Shown here: piece by piece, positions 11,712-24,636 of the stretch
Layout of the letters: every line of letters starts with the position of its first letter
Numbering within the stretch: the first letter of the stretch is position 1
NCBI GenBank assembly: GCA_001972305.1
Contig: BDDD01000020.1
Span: 391,981 to 455,980, forward strand
Reading direction: 5' to 3'
Source of the DNA: Cephalotus follicularis
Taxonomy: Eukaryota; Streptophyta; Magnoliopsida; Oxalidales; Cephalotaceae
DNA: 64,000 bases
Notes under the pieces: model-generated
Databases searched by the model: none
What the model was told of the DNA's origin: nothing
The model's input: the letters and a program-made list of their open reading frames with translations, nothing else
Made by a program: the position numbers and the translations under genes

Positions 11712-12796
11712 TGTAACACCCCCGATCTGTGGGAGTCGCCACAGTGCATAATACCAAAACTAAACAGATCACATCATGTTAAAAAGGTTCATCTTTATTA
11801 AAAACGTGATGGTTTAAAGCATATCCATAAGATATAAAAACTGATCATAACCAAAATTTATGCAAAATCCAAAAGTCATAAACTGAAATAACACATTGTT
11901 TAATTATCGGGTTCCACTATGACCACATAACATAAAGGATCAGCTACTAGACAATCCTCAGATAAGATGGGTGTCACTCTCATCACACATTGCCCCTTTG
12001 CTCCCGATAACCTGCCGCATGGAAACAAAAACGCGGCTGAGCAAACCTCAGTACGGATATAGAATATAAAGCAGTAAATAATATTTTAAAGCAGGAAGAT
12101 TTCCAAAAAGTGCATTTATAACTGAAATCTTAGCAATAAAATAATTTAAACATGTTTTATAAATGCCCACGACAAAACGGATAAACAAAGTTCATAACTT
12201 TGAAAACCATAAAGTGTACCTTTTTCCAAAACATAGGATCAATAACTGAGCACCAAAACCCAAAACATATCATGTAGTAGCAAGGGGCTCGCGATACGCA
12301 CATTGCCAAATAGAATTGCAGTGTACGGCACTACACATACAATTCCCATATCCCAAAAACATATAACTATGATCGATCCATACGCCTCTATCCAAAATTC
12401 GATCTACGGATATCCCAGAGAGACGCCGTAAACTAATCACACCGTTACGGAAAGTGTCATGCCCCCGTGCCAGGCTCACAGCATGCCTATGGTACCCCCA
12501 TAGGTGGATATAAAAGCTCAGTATATCACCATTTCAAAAACTTAGTATTTAAAAGAATAATAATTTGTTTTCAATAAAATAATTTTGGATTAAAATAAGA
12601 ATTTATAAAACCCAACATAGCATAACATACCCAAATATCGGACCGGTACCATACCGCACAATTCACATATACCCGATCATAGGGCAACCGGACTTTTAAA
12701 ATTAAAAAAAATTAAAAGCCCGAAAACACAAATATATTATTCGTAAAATATTTAAGATTCCGTAAAAATATATTCACGAACGAACCGGGTATTACA
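11712..12796 (-). repeat. 3' LTR of element G
   Basis: TGTAACACCCCC to GGTATTACA, 1085 bp. On the minus strand it is preceded by a polypurine tract (12797-12810, AGGGGGGATGGA). It aligns with 17761-18532 and its continuation at 57565, for example through the block AAGGGG[CT]TCGCGA followed by GTACGGCACTACACA. Confidence 0.85.
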
Positions 12797-12810
12797 TCCA
12801 TCCCCCCTAA
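12797..12810 (-). promoter_or_regulatory. Polypurine tract of element G
   Basis: The minus strand reads TTAGGGGGGATGGA directly against the 3' LTR start; this is where plus-strand DNA synthesis would be primed. Confidence 0.7.
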
Positions 12811-12889
12811 AAAGAAGATTTCGTCCCGAAATCACAAACACAAACATAAACATAAACACACCTCAAACAAACAAGTGCGGATAACGCTC

Positions 12890-13240
12890 TACGTTTTGGG
12901 CTGAAAGGAAAGTTGAGTCTGCGGTTTATAGGGCCTTTTGAATTTCTGGAGAAGATCGGCACGGTCGCTTATCGGTTAGCTTTGCCTCCGCAATTAGCAC
13001 ATGTCCATAATGTGTTCCACGTGTCTTTATTGAGAGGTTATCAGTATCATCCTCTGCATGTGGTTCACTATCCGTTGGACAGTATTCGAGAGGATTTATC
13101 TTGTGACGAGGAGGCCGAGGCTATTTTGGATCGACAGGAACGGGTGACACGTAGCAAGACCGTTTCTTTTGTGAAAGTGCTGTGGAGGAATCATCCCGAA
13201 CGTGAAGCTACTTGGGAGCTTGAGGAGCATATTCTCAGCA
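12890..13240 (+). pseudogene. Inverted integrase C-terminus/chromodomain segment in element G
   Basis: On the plus strand, opposite to the rest of G, the frame reads [24 protein letters not shown] and ATWELEE, the usual C-terminal end of chromovirus integrase plus its chromodomain-like tail. The neighbouring minus strand (13241-13412) also encodes [10 protein letters not shown] and [12 protein letters not shown], so this is a second, diverged copy inverted against the first rather than a simple inversion. The minus-strand terminal motif RYPHLF survives at about 12865-12890. The junction is near 13237-13241. Confidence 0.7.
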
Positions 13241-14805
13241 TGGACACATGGAACACATTATGGACATGAGATAACTGTGGAGGCAAAGCTAACCAATAAG
13301 AAACCGCCCCAACCTTTTCCAGAACTTCAAAGGGTCCTGTAAACCGAGGACTCAACATTCCTTTCAATCCAAACCGACGGGCTCCTTTCCAAGGTGAAAC
13401 CTTCAAAAACACATGTTCACCTGCTTCAAACTCTAAGTCCCTCTGATACTTATTTGCATAACTCTTCTATCAGGATTGAGCTGCCTTCAATCTTTCCCTA
13501 CATATAGTCACTTTATCAGTAGTGATCTGAACTAGCTCGGGTCCCTCAATAACTATTTCTCCAACCTCATCCCAACACGTCAGAGCTCGACACTTTCTTC
13601 CATACAATGCCTCAAAAGGCGCCATCTGAATGCTAGCATGCCAAGTATTGTTGTAAGTAAACTCCACCAAACTCAAATACTCATCCCATTTTCGAGTCCA
13701 CTCTAAAGCACAAGTCCTCAGCATGTCCTCTAAAGTCTGGATAGTCCTCTCAGACTGTCCATCCGTTTATGGGTTAAAAGCTATACTATAATTGAGTCGC
13801 GTGCCCCACGCCTTCTAAAACCCTTTCCAAAATCGCGAAGTGAAACAGGGATCCCTATCTGAAACAATAGATACCGGTGTCCCGTGAAGTCTCACTATCT
13901 CCTGCTGGAAAACCTCCGCAAAACGGTCCATGGAGAAATCCTCTCGAATAGCCAAGAAGTGAACCGATTTGGTCAATCGATCCATCACTACTCAGATAGC
14001 ATTATTTCTTCTGAATGTCCTTGGCAAGCCTGTAAAAAAATCCATCGCTATGCTCTCCCATTTCCAAACTAGAATATCCAACATTTGTAACAATCCACTA
14101 GCTCACTAGTGCTCAATCTTGACCTGCTGATAGACCAAACACCTCCCAACATACTCAACTACATCCCTCTTCATTCCATTCCACCAGAAATTTTTCTTCA
14201 AGTCTCTATACATTTTTGTAGAACCAGGATGTATAGAGAATGGAGAGCTATGTGCCTCTGACAAAACTGCCTCTCTAATAATAGGATCAACCGGCACACA
14301 CAATCGACTACCGAACCATATAACACCATGCCCATCCATACGAAACTCTGACTATTTACCCTCATCAACATTCTGGACTAAGGCCCATAACTCACCATCA
14401 TCACTCTAAGTTGCCTTAATCCTAGATATGAGAGTAGGTTTTACATTCATACTGGCCATATAACCTCCAAAAGCCTGAACAAACAAATTCAAGTCCAAAC
14501 GTTCCATATCTGATATCAACTACGGTTGAGTAAGCAAAGTCGGTACACTCCCAGAACTCTTCCTACTCAGTGTATCAGCTACCACATTAGCCTTACTAGG
14601 GTGGTACTGAATATTAATATCATAATCCTTCAGAATCTCCAACCACCGCCTCTGTCGCATGTTCAGCTCATTCTGCGTAAAAATGTACTTGAGACTCTTG
14701 GATCGGTGAAAATGTCACAAGTTTTTTCGTACAAATAGTGCCTCCAGATCTTTAGAGCAAAAACCACTGCTACCAACTCAAGGTCATGCGTAGGGTAGTT
14801 CATCT
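13241..14805 (-). pseudogene. Integrase of element G, broken
   Basis: Minus-strand pieces: zinc-binding region 14106-14339 (IHPGSTKMYRDLKK, CLVYQQVK), the core with several stops, the end of the core at 13470-13724 (FEALYGRKC), and the GPFE module at 13241-13412. The second Cys of the HHCC site is Tyr. After AAQS (13470-13475) two successive codons are TGA and TAG where related elements have Arg-Gln. The enzyme would insert cDNA into the genome; this copy cannot make it. Confidence 0.8.
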
Positions 14806-14806
14806 C

Positions 14807-16505
14807 TTAAGGCTTAAGCTGTCTCAAAGCATAAGCTATAACATGACTGTGCTGCATCAATACACATCCCAAACCCTTCTTTGAAGCATCGCTGCATATC
14901 TGGTATCCACCTGACCCATATGGCAAATGAAGAATCGGTGCAGACACAAGACCATTCTTCAACTTCTCAAAACTTGCTTCTCGTTCTTCATTCCATATAA
15001 ATTTGGCTCCCTTTCTCATAATCTGAGTCAGTGGCAAGGCTATCGAGGAAAAGCCTTCCACAAACCGCCTATAGTAGCCAGTCAAACCTAGAAAGCTCCT
15101 GACCTCTGTCACTATGGTAGGTCTCGGCCATTTTGTAATAGCCTCAACCTTAGCAGGATCCACACTGATGCCTTCTACTATAACCACGTGGCCCAAGAAT
15201 GCCACTTGCTCCAACCATAACTCACACTTTAAAAACTTCGCAGAAAGCTGATTCACCCTCAAAATCCCCAGCACTATACGAAGCTGTTCTTCCTATTCCT
15301 CCTTCGATTTTGAGTACACAAGGATATCATCAATGAACACAATCACAAACTGATCCAAGGACTCATGAAAAACCTGATTCATCAAATCCATGAAGACTGC
15401 TGCCGCATTTGTAAGTCTGAATGGCATCACCAGAAACTTGTAATGCCCATACCATGTGTAGAAAGAAGTCTCGGGTACATCTTCATCCTTTACCCATAGC
15501 TGATGATATCCAGATCTCAAATCTATCTTTGGAAAAATACCGTGCACCTTGGAGATGATGAAGTAAGTCGTCAATCCTAGGCAAAGGGTATTTGTTCCTG
15601 ATAATAATCCGATTCAATTCTCTGTATTCTATGCATAGCCTCATAGAACCGTCCTTCTTCTTAACAAATAGAACCGGAACAGCCCATGACAAAACACTAG
15701 GCCGGATGAAACCCCGATCCAACAATTCTTGCAACTGTTCCTTCAGTTCTTGCAACTCCAATGGTGCCATCCTATATGGTGGTTTGGATATAGGTCTCGC
15801 TCCAGGAATGAGGTCGATGGTAAACTCCACTTCCCGTTCTGGTGGCAATCCCGGTAACTCCTCCGGAAACACATCTGAAAACTCTCTAACAACAGGATAG
15901 TCCTCAAGGCGAGGCTCATCCTTAGAGACGTCATTCACAACAGCTAAGAATCCCTTAGCGCCCCTAGCCACCAACTTCTGAACCATCAAAGTAGAAATAA
16001 TCTCTACATATTTCTTCGACTGTGAATCGTGATACACAAAATCAGGTCGATCCACATCCCCAAACAAAATCCTCCGAGATTGAGAATCAATCATGGGACG
16101 ATCGCGATCTAACCATGACATGCCAAGAATCATGTCAAAGTCATACATATCAATCGGGAAAAGATCCGCCTCACGATCTTTATCATTGAAAGAAATAGGG
16201 CGACATCTAAAATACTCAGATTTCACAACAAATGTCTCCATAGGGGTCGAAAGAACTGGACCTAGAGACCGAGATGGCACCCCAAGATGCCGAACAAAAG
16301 ACCTCACTACCAGAGAGTGAGTCGATCCAGTATCATACAATAAATAAGCCATACGATTATAAATAAAGAGATAACCCAAAAATGTACATGGAGCACCTGT
16401 TGCCTCATGAGTCGTCAATGCAAAGACTCGGCCACCTACATTGTGCTGTCCCGCATCTCCGCCATTACCTCTCCTTTCCTTCGCATGAGGGTCTGGACAG
16501 TCCAT
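14807..16505 (-). pseudogene. Protease-RT-RNase H of element G, broken
   Basis: In order on the minus strand: CCHC end (MDCPDP), aspartic protease with [10 protein letters not shown] and the I-L-G-M-x-W-L signature, RT with [12 protein letters not shown], the [11 protein letters not shown] box and the catalytic FIDDILVYS, then RNase H with [12 protein letters not shown] one-base frameshift near 15525 separates the first frame (15483-16505) from the RT core (15293-15574), and a further break precedes 15274-14807. Catalytic DTG and IDD motifs are intact. Confidence 0.88.
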
Positions 16506-17586
16506 AAAGTGATGACCCTTCTATCCACACACAAAGCAGGCCCCCAGTCACCTTGTAACAAGTCCCAACCTGATGCCACTTCCCACAAGTGTCACATTGT
16601 GCAATTTGAACATTGGGGTTGCCCCCACCAGCGACTACCTGAGTTTGCCTCTAATCATTACCAGGTTGTCGTTGTTGTCCTTGATTATCATTTTTCTTCT
16701 GCTACTTACCATCACGTCCCTTATTCCATTGGCCGCATTGTCCTTTACCCTGTTTTCCGGAATTTTGACCATGAGCATCACTTTTGTTACGCTTCCTCTC
16801 CCCTTCCTACTGAGCAGCCTAGAAGTCTAACCTCTCTATCTCTATGTTCTTTGCAGCATTTGCAACCTCTTATACATCAAAAATATTGAGTTTGTTAGCT
16901 TACCCCTGAGCTGATAGTGCAAATTCCATTTAAACTTTTCTGCCTACTCTGCTGCCGACCCAGCTGCAGGTCCAGCAAAGCCTGCCAATCTGGTGAACCG
17001 GGCTAAGAACTCAATGACCGATTCACCTCCTTCTGTCTTGTCATAACAAGCTCTCTTGAATAAGCATCTTTATCAGTAGTGGGAAAATACTGCTGATAAA
17101 AGACTTCACAGAAATTGGACCATGATAATGCATCAACAAATCCTCCACCCTTAGCTATCCTCAATGTCTTCCACCACTCTGGGCATCGCCCTCTAGCTTG
17201 TACGCAACCAATTTCACCTTCTGATAATCACTGCATCCAGGCACATCAAAAATTTTCTCCACATGAGAAATCCAGTGCTCAGCCTCAACTGGTGTCGGTG
17301 CTGAACTGAAGGACTACGGTCTCTGCTTCTGGAACCTCTCAAGCCAGACATAAACTGGAGTTTCAGGCCGGTCCCTAGCTCCCCTATCCGCATGAGCATC
17401 AATTAGTACATTCTCCTCAGCGACTTGCTCACGATGACCTTGTCCAGGATTTTGCTGGTGCATCACTCGATTCACCTCCTGAGCCACTGCCTGTCTCACC
17501 AACTTATCCACAGCAGGTTCATTTCTGACCTCTTCCCGAGCCCCAGCTGGTGCAGTTGTCTGAGGGGTGTTCCTTATTTGTACCAT
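16506..17586 (-). pseudogene. Gag of element G, broken
   Basis: The N-terminal part is open at 17314-17586, followed by a retrotransposon gag region in shifting frames (a piece reading AEHWISHVEKIFDV near 17260) and zinc-knuckle remnants (CDTCGKWHQVGTC near 16590). Several stops and frameshifts are present. Gag would form the virus-like particle and bind the RNA. Confidence 0.7.
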
Positions 17587-17743
17587 CTATGCAACAGAAA
17601 CCAGGACAAGATAAAGACGAAAAGAATTAGAAATCCAAAACAATAGACATATTGAAATGATCGTAATAGAAAAGCCCTAACCCAAAGTCTACGCAATCTC
17701 ACAGGTCAAACCTAGTTAGGTCTTCTAAGGAACAAAACCTAAT

Positions 17744-17754
17744 CTCTGATACCA
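17744..17754 (-). promoter_or_regulatory. tRNA-Met primer-binding site of element G
   Basis: The minus strand reads TGGTATCAGAG, complementary to the 3' end of plant initiator tRNA-Met, six bases inside the 5' LTR. Confidence 0.9.
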
Positions 17755-17760
17755 TAATCT

Positions 17761-18532
17761 GTAACACCCCTGGATGGATTGGGAGCACTTATAGGTCATA
17801 ATACAAAACTAAACACAAACAAACCAGAATATGAAACTCATTCATTTATTCATAAATGTGGTGGTCAAAACATAATCTAATCTCAAAATCTGAATCTAAA
17901 AATCGTAGCCTTAAAACTTCAACTTAAACCAAAAATCACAACCATAATATAAAATCATAATTCGAAAACATAATGTTGTTCAAAGGACTTGCCTAAACAC
18001 AACCACTACACTAATGAAAATACAGATGGACCAATCTCCTAGATGATCCTCATATATAGGTGGATATCTCTCATTAGACATTTCCCCCACGCTCCAGATA
18101 ACCCGCCGCATGGAAAGAAAAATGCGGCTGAGCAAACCTCAGTATGAATAAGGAATATACAACAGTAAACGGACATTTAAAAGATAAACAAATATCCGAA
18201 CTTTAAAATCAGAAAATAGTACAATTAAGTATTCTTTATAATGTAAAGCAGAATATTTAAATAAATCAGTTATAAAATCTTCATAACTTTCCGAAAAAGC
18301 ATAGTATCATAATTTTTCAAATAACATAAACTCATAATTCATAACTTTACCCGATTTCATAATTCCATACAGAGATATGATGTACATATATATAAGTGCA
18401 AGGGGTTCGCGAGGCCCACATGCTCTGACGGAAAGACGTGTACGGCACTACACAATCAATTCCCAAAATCTGAATCTGATAAAAACTAGAGTCGACTCAT
18501 ATGCCCTAAATGGATCCATACCCTACCTTCAG
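17761..18532 (-). repeat. 5' LTR of element G, first segment
   Basis: Starts TGTAACACCCC and aligns with the 3' LTR of G. It is cut at 18532 by the family E solo LTR and resumes near 57565. Confidence 0.82.
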
Positions 18533-19665
18533 TGTAACGCCCCCAATCTGAGTCCGCTAAATGCTCAAAGCGAGCCTCGAGGACTCAGTGCATTACGTGA
18601 GGTGAACCGTTGCATCCTTTAGCACTCTAGTTTAAAGTTAACATACATCATAAAGCTCATATGTTTCAACATAATACATAACTTTGAATTCAGACTTTAA
18701 ACATTCTCATCTTATCTATAGATATTATAAAACATAATGTTTAATTACATTTACACAGGATCATGCGTTATCATAAACATATAATACAGCAGAAAAACAT
18801 TGTCCTATTACATGTCAAAAGCATTTTATCCAAACACTATTGCATAATACATTTCCTTCACAAAACTTCTTCTTAAGAGCTCCCTTTAAAGCTCACATTC
18901 TCCATTTAATCCTTTCATTGTAAAGCACATTTCATCATATCATTTTTCTAGTCAAAACTCATAACTAGAACATTTCATAAAAATATAGAAGTCATAAAAC
19001 CTTAATGAACCCTTTCACACCTCTTCACCGGGGCATTGTGCACTCCCCGATTACTATCCTTACATCACATGCATGTCCGTGAGCACTCTACGCCCCATCA
19101 TAATCCATCTCGGATTCAATCCCCTTGGGTCACAACCCAAGAGTGGTTCATTTCATTTCATTAAACATTTCTCATCATTTTGAGTACATAACTCAAAGCA
19201 TTCATAAATTAGTTTTGCATCACCTTTCTAAAACAGATATTCCATATAGAAATAACCATTTTCATAGAAAACATAAAACAGTGAAATTATAGTAGACATC
19301 TTCACGAATTCAGGAAGCTGAAGATCATAAAAATTGGATGAGAATAGAATCTGTTATGAATTTTAAAAGTGGTTGGTTCCCTGTTCTAGCAGTGCAGAAG
19401 CAGTAAAAGGAAATAGGGATTTTCATCAACAATTAAACAGAATATCAAGAGGCATAAAGCATAACAATTAAAGGATACATCTTGAAGTTTTTAAAACAGT
19501 AAACCATTTGAAATTTCATCATGAATTGAGCAAGATATGAATAAAACAATCTACTGTAAAGTTTCCATTAAAACAGGGAAAACTTTGATAAAAATGGGTG
19601 TTGAATTTCCTTACTTTGCTTTCGATTTCCTCTTCCTCATTCTCTTTGTTGAATTCTCCACTTAT
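18533..19665 (-). mobile_element. Family E solo LTR, 3' segment
   Basis: Starts TGTAACGCCCCC. Together with 56625-57559 it forms an LTR of about 2.07 kb in minus orientation, starting TGTAATGACC and ending GGCGTTACA. Flanks are TTCAG (18528-18532) and CTCAG (57560-57564), a 4/5 match for the target duplication. It is split by element B. No gag-pol accompanies it. Confidence 0.8.
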
Positions 19666-21833
19666 TGTAATAGCCCTAAATATTATAAAGAATTATTATT
19701 GGGCTTTGTAATTAGTTTCTTGCCCTTTTTGGGCTGGGCCCAAATTTTATGATGTATTTATTTGGGCCTTAATGCAATATAATTTTTGAACTTGAGCTAA
19801 AGAGAATATGTTTTTCTCCTTGGGCTGGATTTAATGTAGTAATAGGATTTTGGTCTTGTAAGTGGTAAGTATACTTTGGCCCAAGTGAGGAGGTAGGCTC
19901 AACTTAAGTAGGTTGGCCCAAGGCATGGGGAAGGCCCTAAACCGTTGAGAATTGTCTCAACAATTCTTCATCCTTCCTCTCATGTGAATAAAAGGCTGGT
20001 GGTGGCCTACAGACATACTTTTGGCCATTTTCTTGCACAGTTCCTCTAGAAAAATTGGGAGAATGAGAGAGTGGGAGTTGAGGACAAGAGTGGCACTGTC
20101 CATGGGAGCCCCCATGTCACCTACACTCTAATGGTATAAATACAATTCCCTGCGAGCAAGGCTTTGTGCAAGGAAGAAGGAATTGGCAAAGTAAAGGTAG
20201 CAGGCCCAGCTTCGCTGGAAATCTAGAAATCAAGAAGAAGGAAGCAATCTCCGTTTTCAACCTTTACCCAGGTAGGTTGCTCCATGTCCGAGTGCCTACC
20301 AGCATGTTTGTGTGTATATGCTTGTATGTCTGCTGTGTGAATTTTATTGCTTGTTGTTTGTTTGTTGTGTGGTTTATTTTATATTGCTATTAGCATGCTA
20401 TTAGTGCAAAAAATTGTAGTATGCGCTATACTGTCCCCAGGCCTTACCATTGCGCCAACCGGAGAAGTGCACGTGACCCCAATGTAAAGTATGATGCAAG
20501 CCTACATGCCAAGACATGTGGTCGTCACTGGCCTTGGATCCCCGAATGCACAAACAGTGCATGTTGCATAGTAACACCATATGCAGAGGTGTGTTATGGG
20601 GTTGAGCTTCTCTAGCCATGCATCCAAGCATAGCCCGAGCTCCTCGCTGGCAAGCGCCGAGCAGTTCCTCTTTGCCGGTGTACTCTATGCATGTCCTCAA
20701 GCATGCTAGATAATGCCTACGTGTCCATGCCAGGCCTACGCCGAGCTTCTTTGATAATGTCTGGGCTGCCTAGAAATCAAGTATAAGCCAGGACAGTGAG
20801 CCGGGGTGACATGCCGGAGGAGACGATACCCGATGTGACATGCGCTCGAGGAGATGTGATGCCATGGCAGACATGCTGAAGATCCTCTGTCAATGCTTGG
20901 GGAGCCATGTTCCCGATGTGGTGACGCCAGAGGAGTCGTGTAGGGATTTCATTCCAGGAATGTCACGAGCCCAAGGTGACAACGCCTGGGAGGACAGGCG
21001 CTGAGGTGATGATGCTAGGGGGTAACATATGTTATGTGCCAATGCCAAAGCATGAGACGGCACTAAGTTCTCCCCTGACATGAGCCAAGTATACATACTA
21101 TGCATGCATTGTCCCCTACATGCTCCTACGTGGAAACAAAATGGAATATGAGTATGTATATGTCCCCTGGCATGACCTCCCTGCATGCGTCACGAAGAAG
21201 GAAGTTGGATAAGTATAGGCATGCGTCCCTGGGTAGGTAATTATGTGATAAATATAGCCGTACATGCATTCTTTTATACCCTGGTTACACTTAAGGAATG
21301 AATAAAGAATGATAAGGGAAATGGAACAAGGAAAGGATACATATAGATGGCCCCTGGCAGGTGAGCCCAATAGGGGCGAATTCCATCGAGTAGGTGAACC
21401 CATGGGGTGTACTCCGTGTGGCAGGTGATCCTCGAGCGAATCTGCTAATGGTGAACCTAAAGGTGAATTCTTCCAGAGCTGGTGATCCAAAGGCTAAACC
21501 ACCAGAGCAGGTGACCAAAGGGTGAATTCTGCTCGGAAGGTGAACATGGAGGAGAATTCTGCGGGCCAGTGAGCCTAAAGGTGAACCTTATACACTGAGT
21601 AGACCATAGAATGACCAGACTAGAATCCTTGGTAAAGTGTTTGATATGTATGATTTGAGTAGAGTAGTTCGAGGACAAAGGATGATGCTGTTAGTTTATA
21701 GTTTGCATTCATGGTAGGCATGCATATTTATTTCTCCTCTACATTTATTGGTATTCCTCTGGTATGTGCCCGTGCATGTGGTAACCAACAAAACCCTCAG
21801 GGTTGCTGACCTATTCCTTTGAATGGGCCAGGT
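19666..21833 (+). repeat. 5' LTR of element B, first segment
   Basis: Starts TGTAATAGCCC, matching 44116. It continues at 30348 after element A. It contains imperfect direct repeats: GAGGAGACGATGCC-type units (20815-21060) and GGTGAA-type units about 25 bp apart (21355-21600). Confidence 0.9.
21355..21600 (+). repeat. Imperfect GGTGAA minisatellite in LTR B
   Basis: Units such as GCAGGTGAACC, CTAAAGGTGAATTC and AGCAGGTGACC recur every 20-27 bp. The homologous array lies at 55840-56065 in the 3' LTR. Confidence 0.6.
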
Positions 21834-24591
21834 TGTCACACCCCGTTTAGGAGAAAAGCAACATTAAAGCGGTAGAGGCAATTAACATAAAATACAACTC
21901 ATGTAAAAACCATAAAAATTAAAACTTTTCCAAGAATAACAGTTGCGGAGCCATAACAAAACATAAGCCGTAAACATGTAACGTGCGTCCCATACCGCAT
22001 GCTACCCAAATACAGGTCATCAAGGTTAATCGCCCATAAAACGGAGCGTGATTTACAGTACAATATAAAAATTCCTTCAGAAACAGAACCATAACAATGG
22101 TACATCCCAAAACCATAATTCACATGGATTTAATACAAAACAGGATGATAAACAAAATCAAGAATATAACAGCTTGATCTTCGTCCATGCCGATCCAACA
22201 GTCCACTACATCAATTTGTAAAGTAGGGGGTTAGCCTTTGTCCTCACTCGGCTAAGTCATAAGAGTAATTCGGGATCAACATAATGCATGTCATGATATG
22301 AATGCATAAATGATGCAGTACAGTAGAGACCCAGTTTATACATATATGAGATATATATACGTATAACAGTACAGTAAAATATCGGTGTTACATATACAAG
22401 AAATATATGTATACAGTAACAGTACAGTAGTAACCCGGCTAGGGCTACGTCAACAAACACAGTAATGTCTAAGAAGGACCAACAGGCAGTACAGTATGTC
22501 CGCGTAGGACCATGACAACAGTATGTCCACATAGGACCACAACAGGTAGTATGTCCACATAGGACCACAACAACAGTATATAGCACCGCCAACTCCTGGC
22601 CCCATGCTACACTCCCACTCCGGTCCCCACTTCAGGCAACCGAGCGAGGCAATAGTACAGTGAGTCACCTAGCCATGCTCCTGGCCCCTAGGTACAACCC
22701 TACCACTAGTCGGCGCTGGCAACCTCTGCCATGCAACTAGTAGCTCAAACACAAAGTCATAGCAATTCACAAAGCAAACAGTGAATTTAAACAGTAACAG
22801 TCAGTAAACAGTAATGATCGATTAGATCGAAAACAGGCAGTTGTTTTCCAAAATGTTTCAAAAAGACAACATTTGAAAATAGACATTTTCAGTAGAAAAT
22901 ATCAATATCAGTTTTAGTAGTGTAAATTGCTTATCAGTTCGGTTGAAAATACGTTATTTAACCCATCCATATTTTCATACTCAAAATATCATATTCCGAG
23001 TTCATATATGCATCTCTAAACATCAAAACTTTAGAAATCATAAACAATTCACAAACATTATACAATCAGGCAGTAAACAGTGCATATGCAATGCATACAT
23101 ATGCTCAAATGCACCCTAACAGGAATCGGGATCCTTTCGTATCGTTAGATGAAGAAAACCCCAAACAGTAGGGAAAGATGTAGATGTCTTTCAAAAAGGC
23201 TTCGATGTCTTTTTCGTCAGGCGTCGATGTCCAATTCTCAGTGTCAGCGCGTTCTTTTACAGAAGGCGTCGATGTCCATTTCATACGCGTCGATGCTCAA
23301 GGTCTGGAACCTTAAAACGACAGCGTATTGTTGATGGCGTCGACGCGTTAAGGTAGGAACCTTAGCCGTCGACGTCTTTCACGTCCACATCCAGGTAGGT
23401 AGCCTAGGGCATCGATGTCTTTCCATAGACGTCGATCCCTTTCAATCAGAAACAAGGCAAAACTAAAAAGACGTCGATGTTTATTTAAAAGGCGTCGATG
23501 TCATTTCCAACAGTAGTCGTCTTCTTCCTCACCATTCAACAAACAGTGGCCTTAACAACCCATATTCAAGCATAATAACAGGTAGTCAAGGCAAAGAACT
23601 AACATGCAGATACTCAAAACATATCTAGCATATCATAGCATCAATCCAGTAACAAAATCAGTACAAGAATTATGCATTTTATAATCCAAAATCATAACCA
23701 TGCATGAGTATCAAACTCGAAGTTACAGTACGGCTTTCCCCTACCTTTTGTTCCAAGTTAGGAACTGGAAAGTCCACCTCTTTTCGTTCCCAAGTTCAGG
23801 CTACCAGTAGCTCCAAGATCCCCTTAGCAACTGCTGCCCTCGAGCTCAAATCTCTAGCTCCAAGCAAACTCAACAATGGTGGCTCTCACACTCACTATTT
23901 TCTTTCATCAATTTCTTCTGGTGTTTTAAAAAGAGAGAGAGAAGTGGGGAGGGTTATACTCATGTAGATGGCTCCCCCCCAACATCCTTCTTCTGACATT
24001 TAACAGGCCACCCTCGTGCTCTCTCCCACTTTCCAGGTTTCAGCATATTTCTTTTTGTTTTCTTTAACCTTCTTTCTTTTGTAGGTTGCATGTTAGGATG
24101 ACATAATTCCTTGCATGTTCCATGTGAGGGCATGTTTGGAGCATGCCAGGCAACATCCCATTATGATCCATTCGTCACCACGCACTTGTAAAGGCTTCTG
24201 GTAAAGTCCCCAAAGATCCCATTGCATGTTACTCTGCCAGCAAAAAAGCATGACAGACATTCTTCACAAAAGCGTCGACGTTTTCCCTTAGACGTCGATG
24301 TCTTTTCCATTTGTATGAAGGTGTCGATGCCTTCTCTAAAAGTCAACGTGCATGCCCATGAATTCACGTGTACCTCGGTTCCTATAGGCGTTGACGTCTT
24401 TCTGAAGACGTCGATGTCTTCATCCCAAAACAGCGCAGTTTCAAGCTTTTAACACACACATTCCATTTCCAAAACCATAATTAGGGTTTGCAAGCATCCT
24501 TTGAGTTCAATAACTCAACATTCTCAAAAATCAAGTTTAAGATTACATCATAAATCGAAATATTACATTCAGGAATTTACTGGGTGTTACA
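21834..24591 (-). repeat. 3' LTR of element A
   Basis: TGTCACACCCCG to GGTGTTACA, 2758 bp. The same family as the solo LTR at 5413-8139. It holds near-palindromes with TCGA/TCGAC centres at 23170-23510 and 24268-24425. Confidence 0.93.
22494..22575. repeat. 27-28 bp tandem repeat in LTR A
   Basis: Three units beginning GTATGTCC and containing TAGGACCA. They explain the Cys/Tyr-rich minus-strand open frame here, which is not a gene. Confidence 0.8.
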
Positions 24592-24606
24592 TCTACCCCT
24601 CCTTCA
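24592..24606 (-). promoter_or_regulatory. Polypurine tract of element A
   Basis: The minus strand reads GAAGGAGGGGTAGA directly before the 3' LTR start TGTAACACCC. Confidence 0.8.
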
Positions 24607-24636
24607 AGATATTTCGTCCTCGAAATTATAACAAAT

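Larger units (their letters stand above)
11712..18532 (-). mobile_element. Gypsy element G (chromovirus), degenerate, minus strand
   Basis: LTRs at 11712-12796 and 17761-18532 (the latter interrupted by a family E LTR and resuming near 57565). Primer-binding site 17744-17754, gag about 16506-17586, pol 13241-16505. The order gag-PR-RT-RNaseH-IN is that of Ty3/gypsy. The left flank is CATAG (11707-11711); the matching right flank was not identified because the right LTR end is lost. All reading frames are broken. Confidence 0.85.

Noticed and set aside
20401-20700. Minus- and plus-strand frames of 64-99 codons in LTR B
   Set aside because: They lie wholly inside an LTR and no domain is recognisable; the corresponding part of the other LTR is not conserved as coding.
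22257-22668. Minus-strand Cys/Tyr/Trp-rich open frames
   Set aside because: Produced by a 27-bp tandem repeat inside LTR A; no start context or homologous protein recognised.
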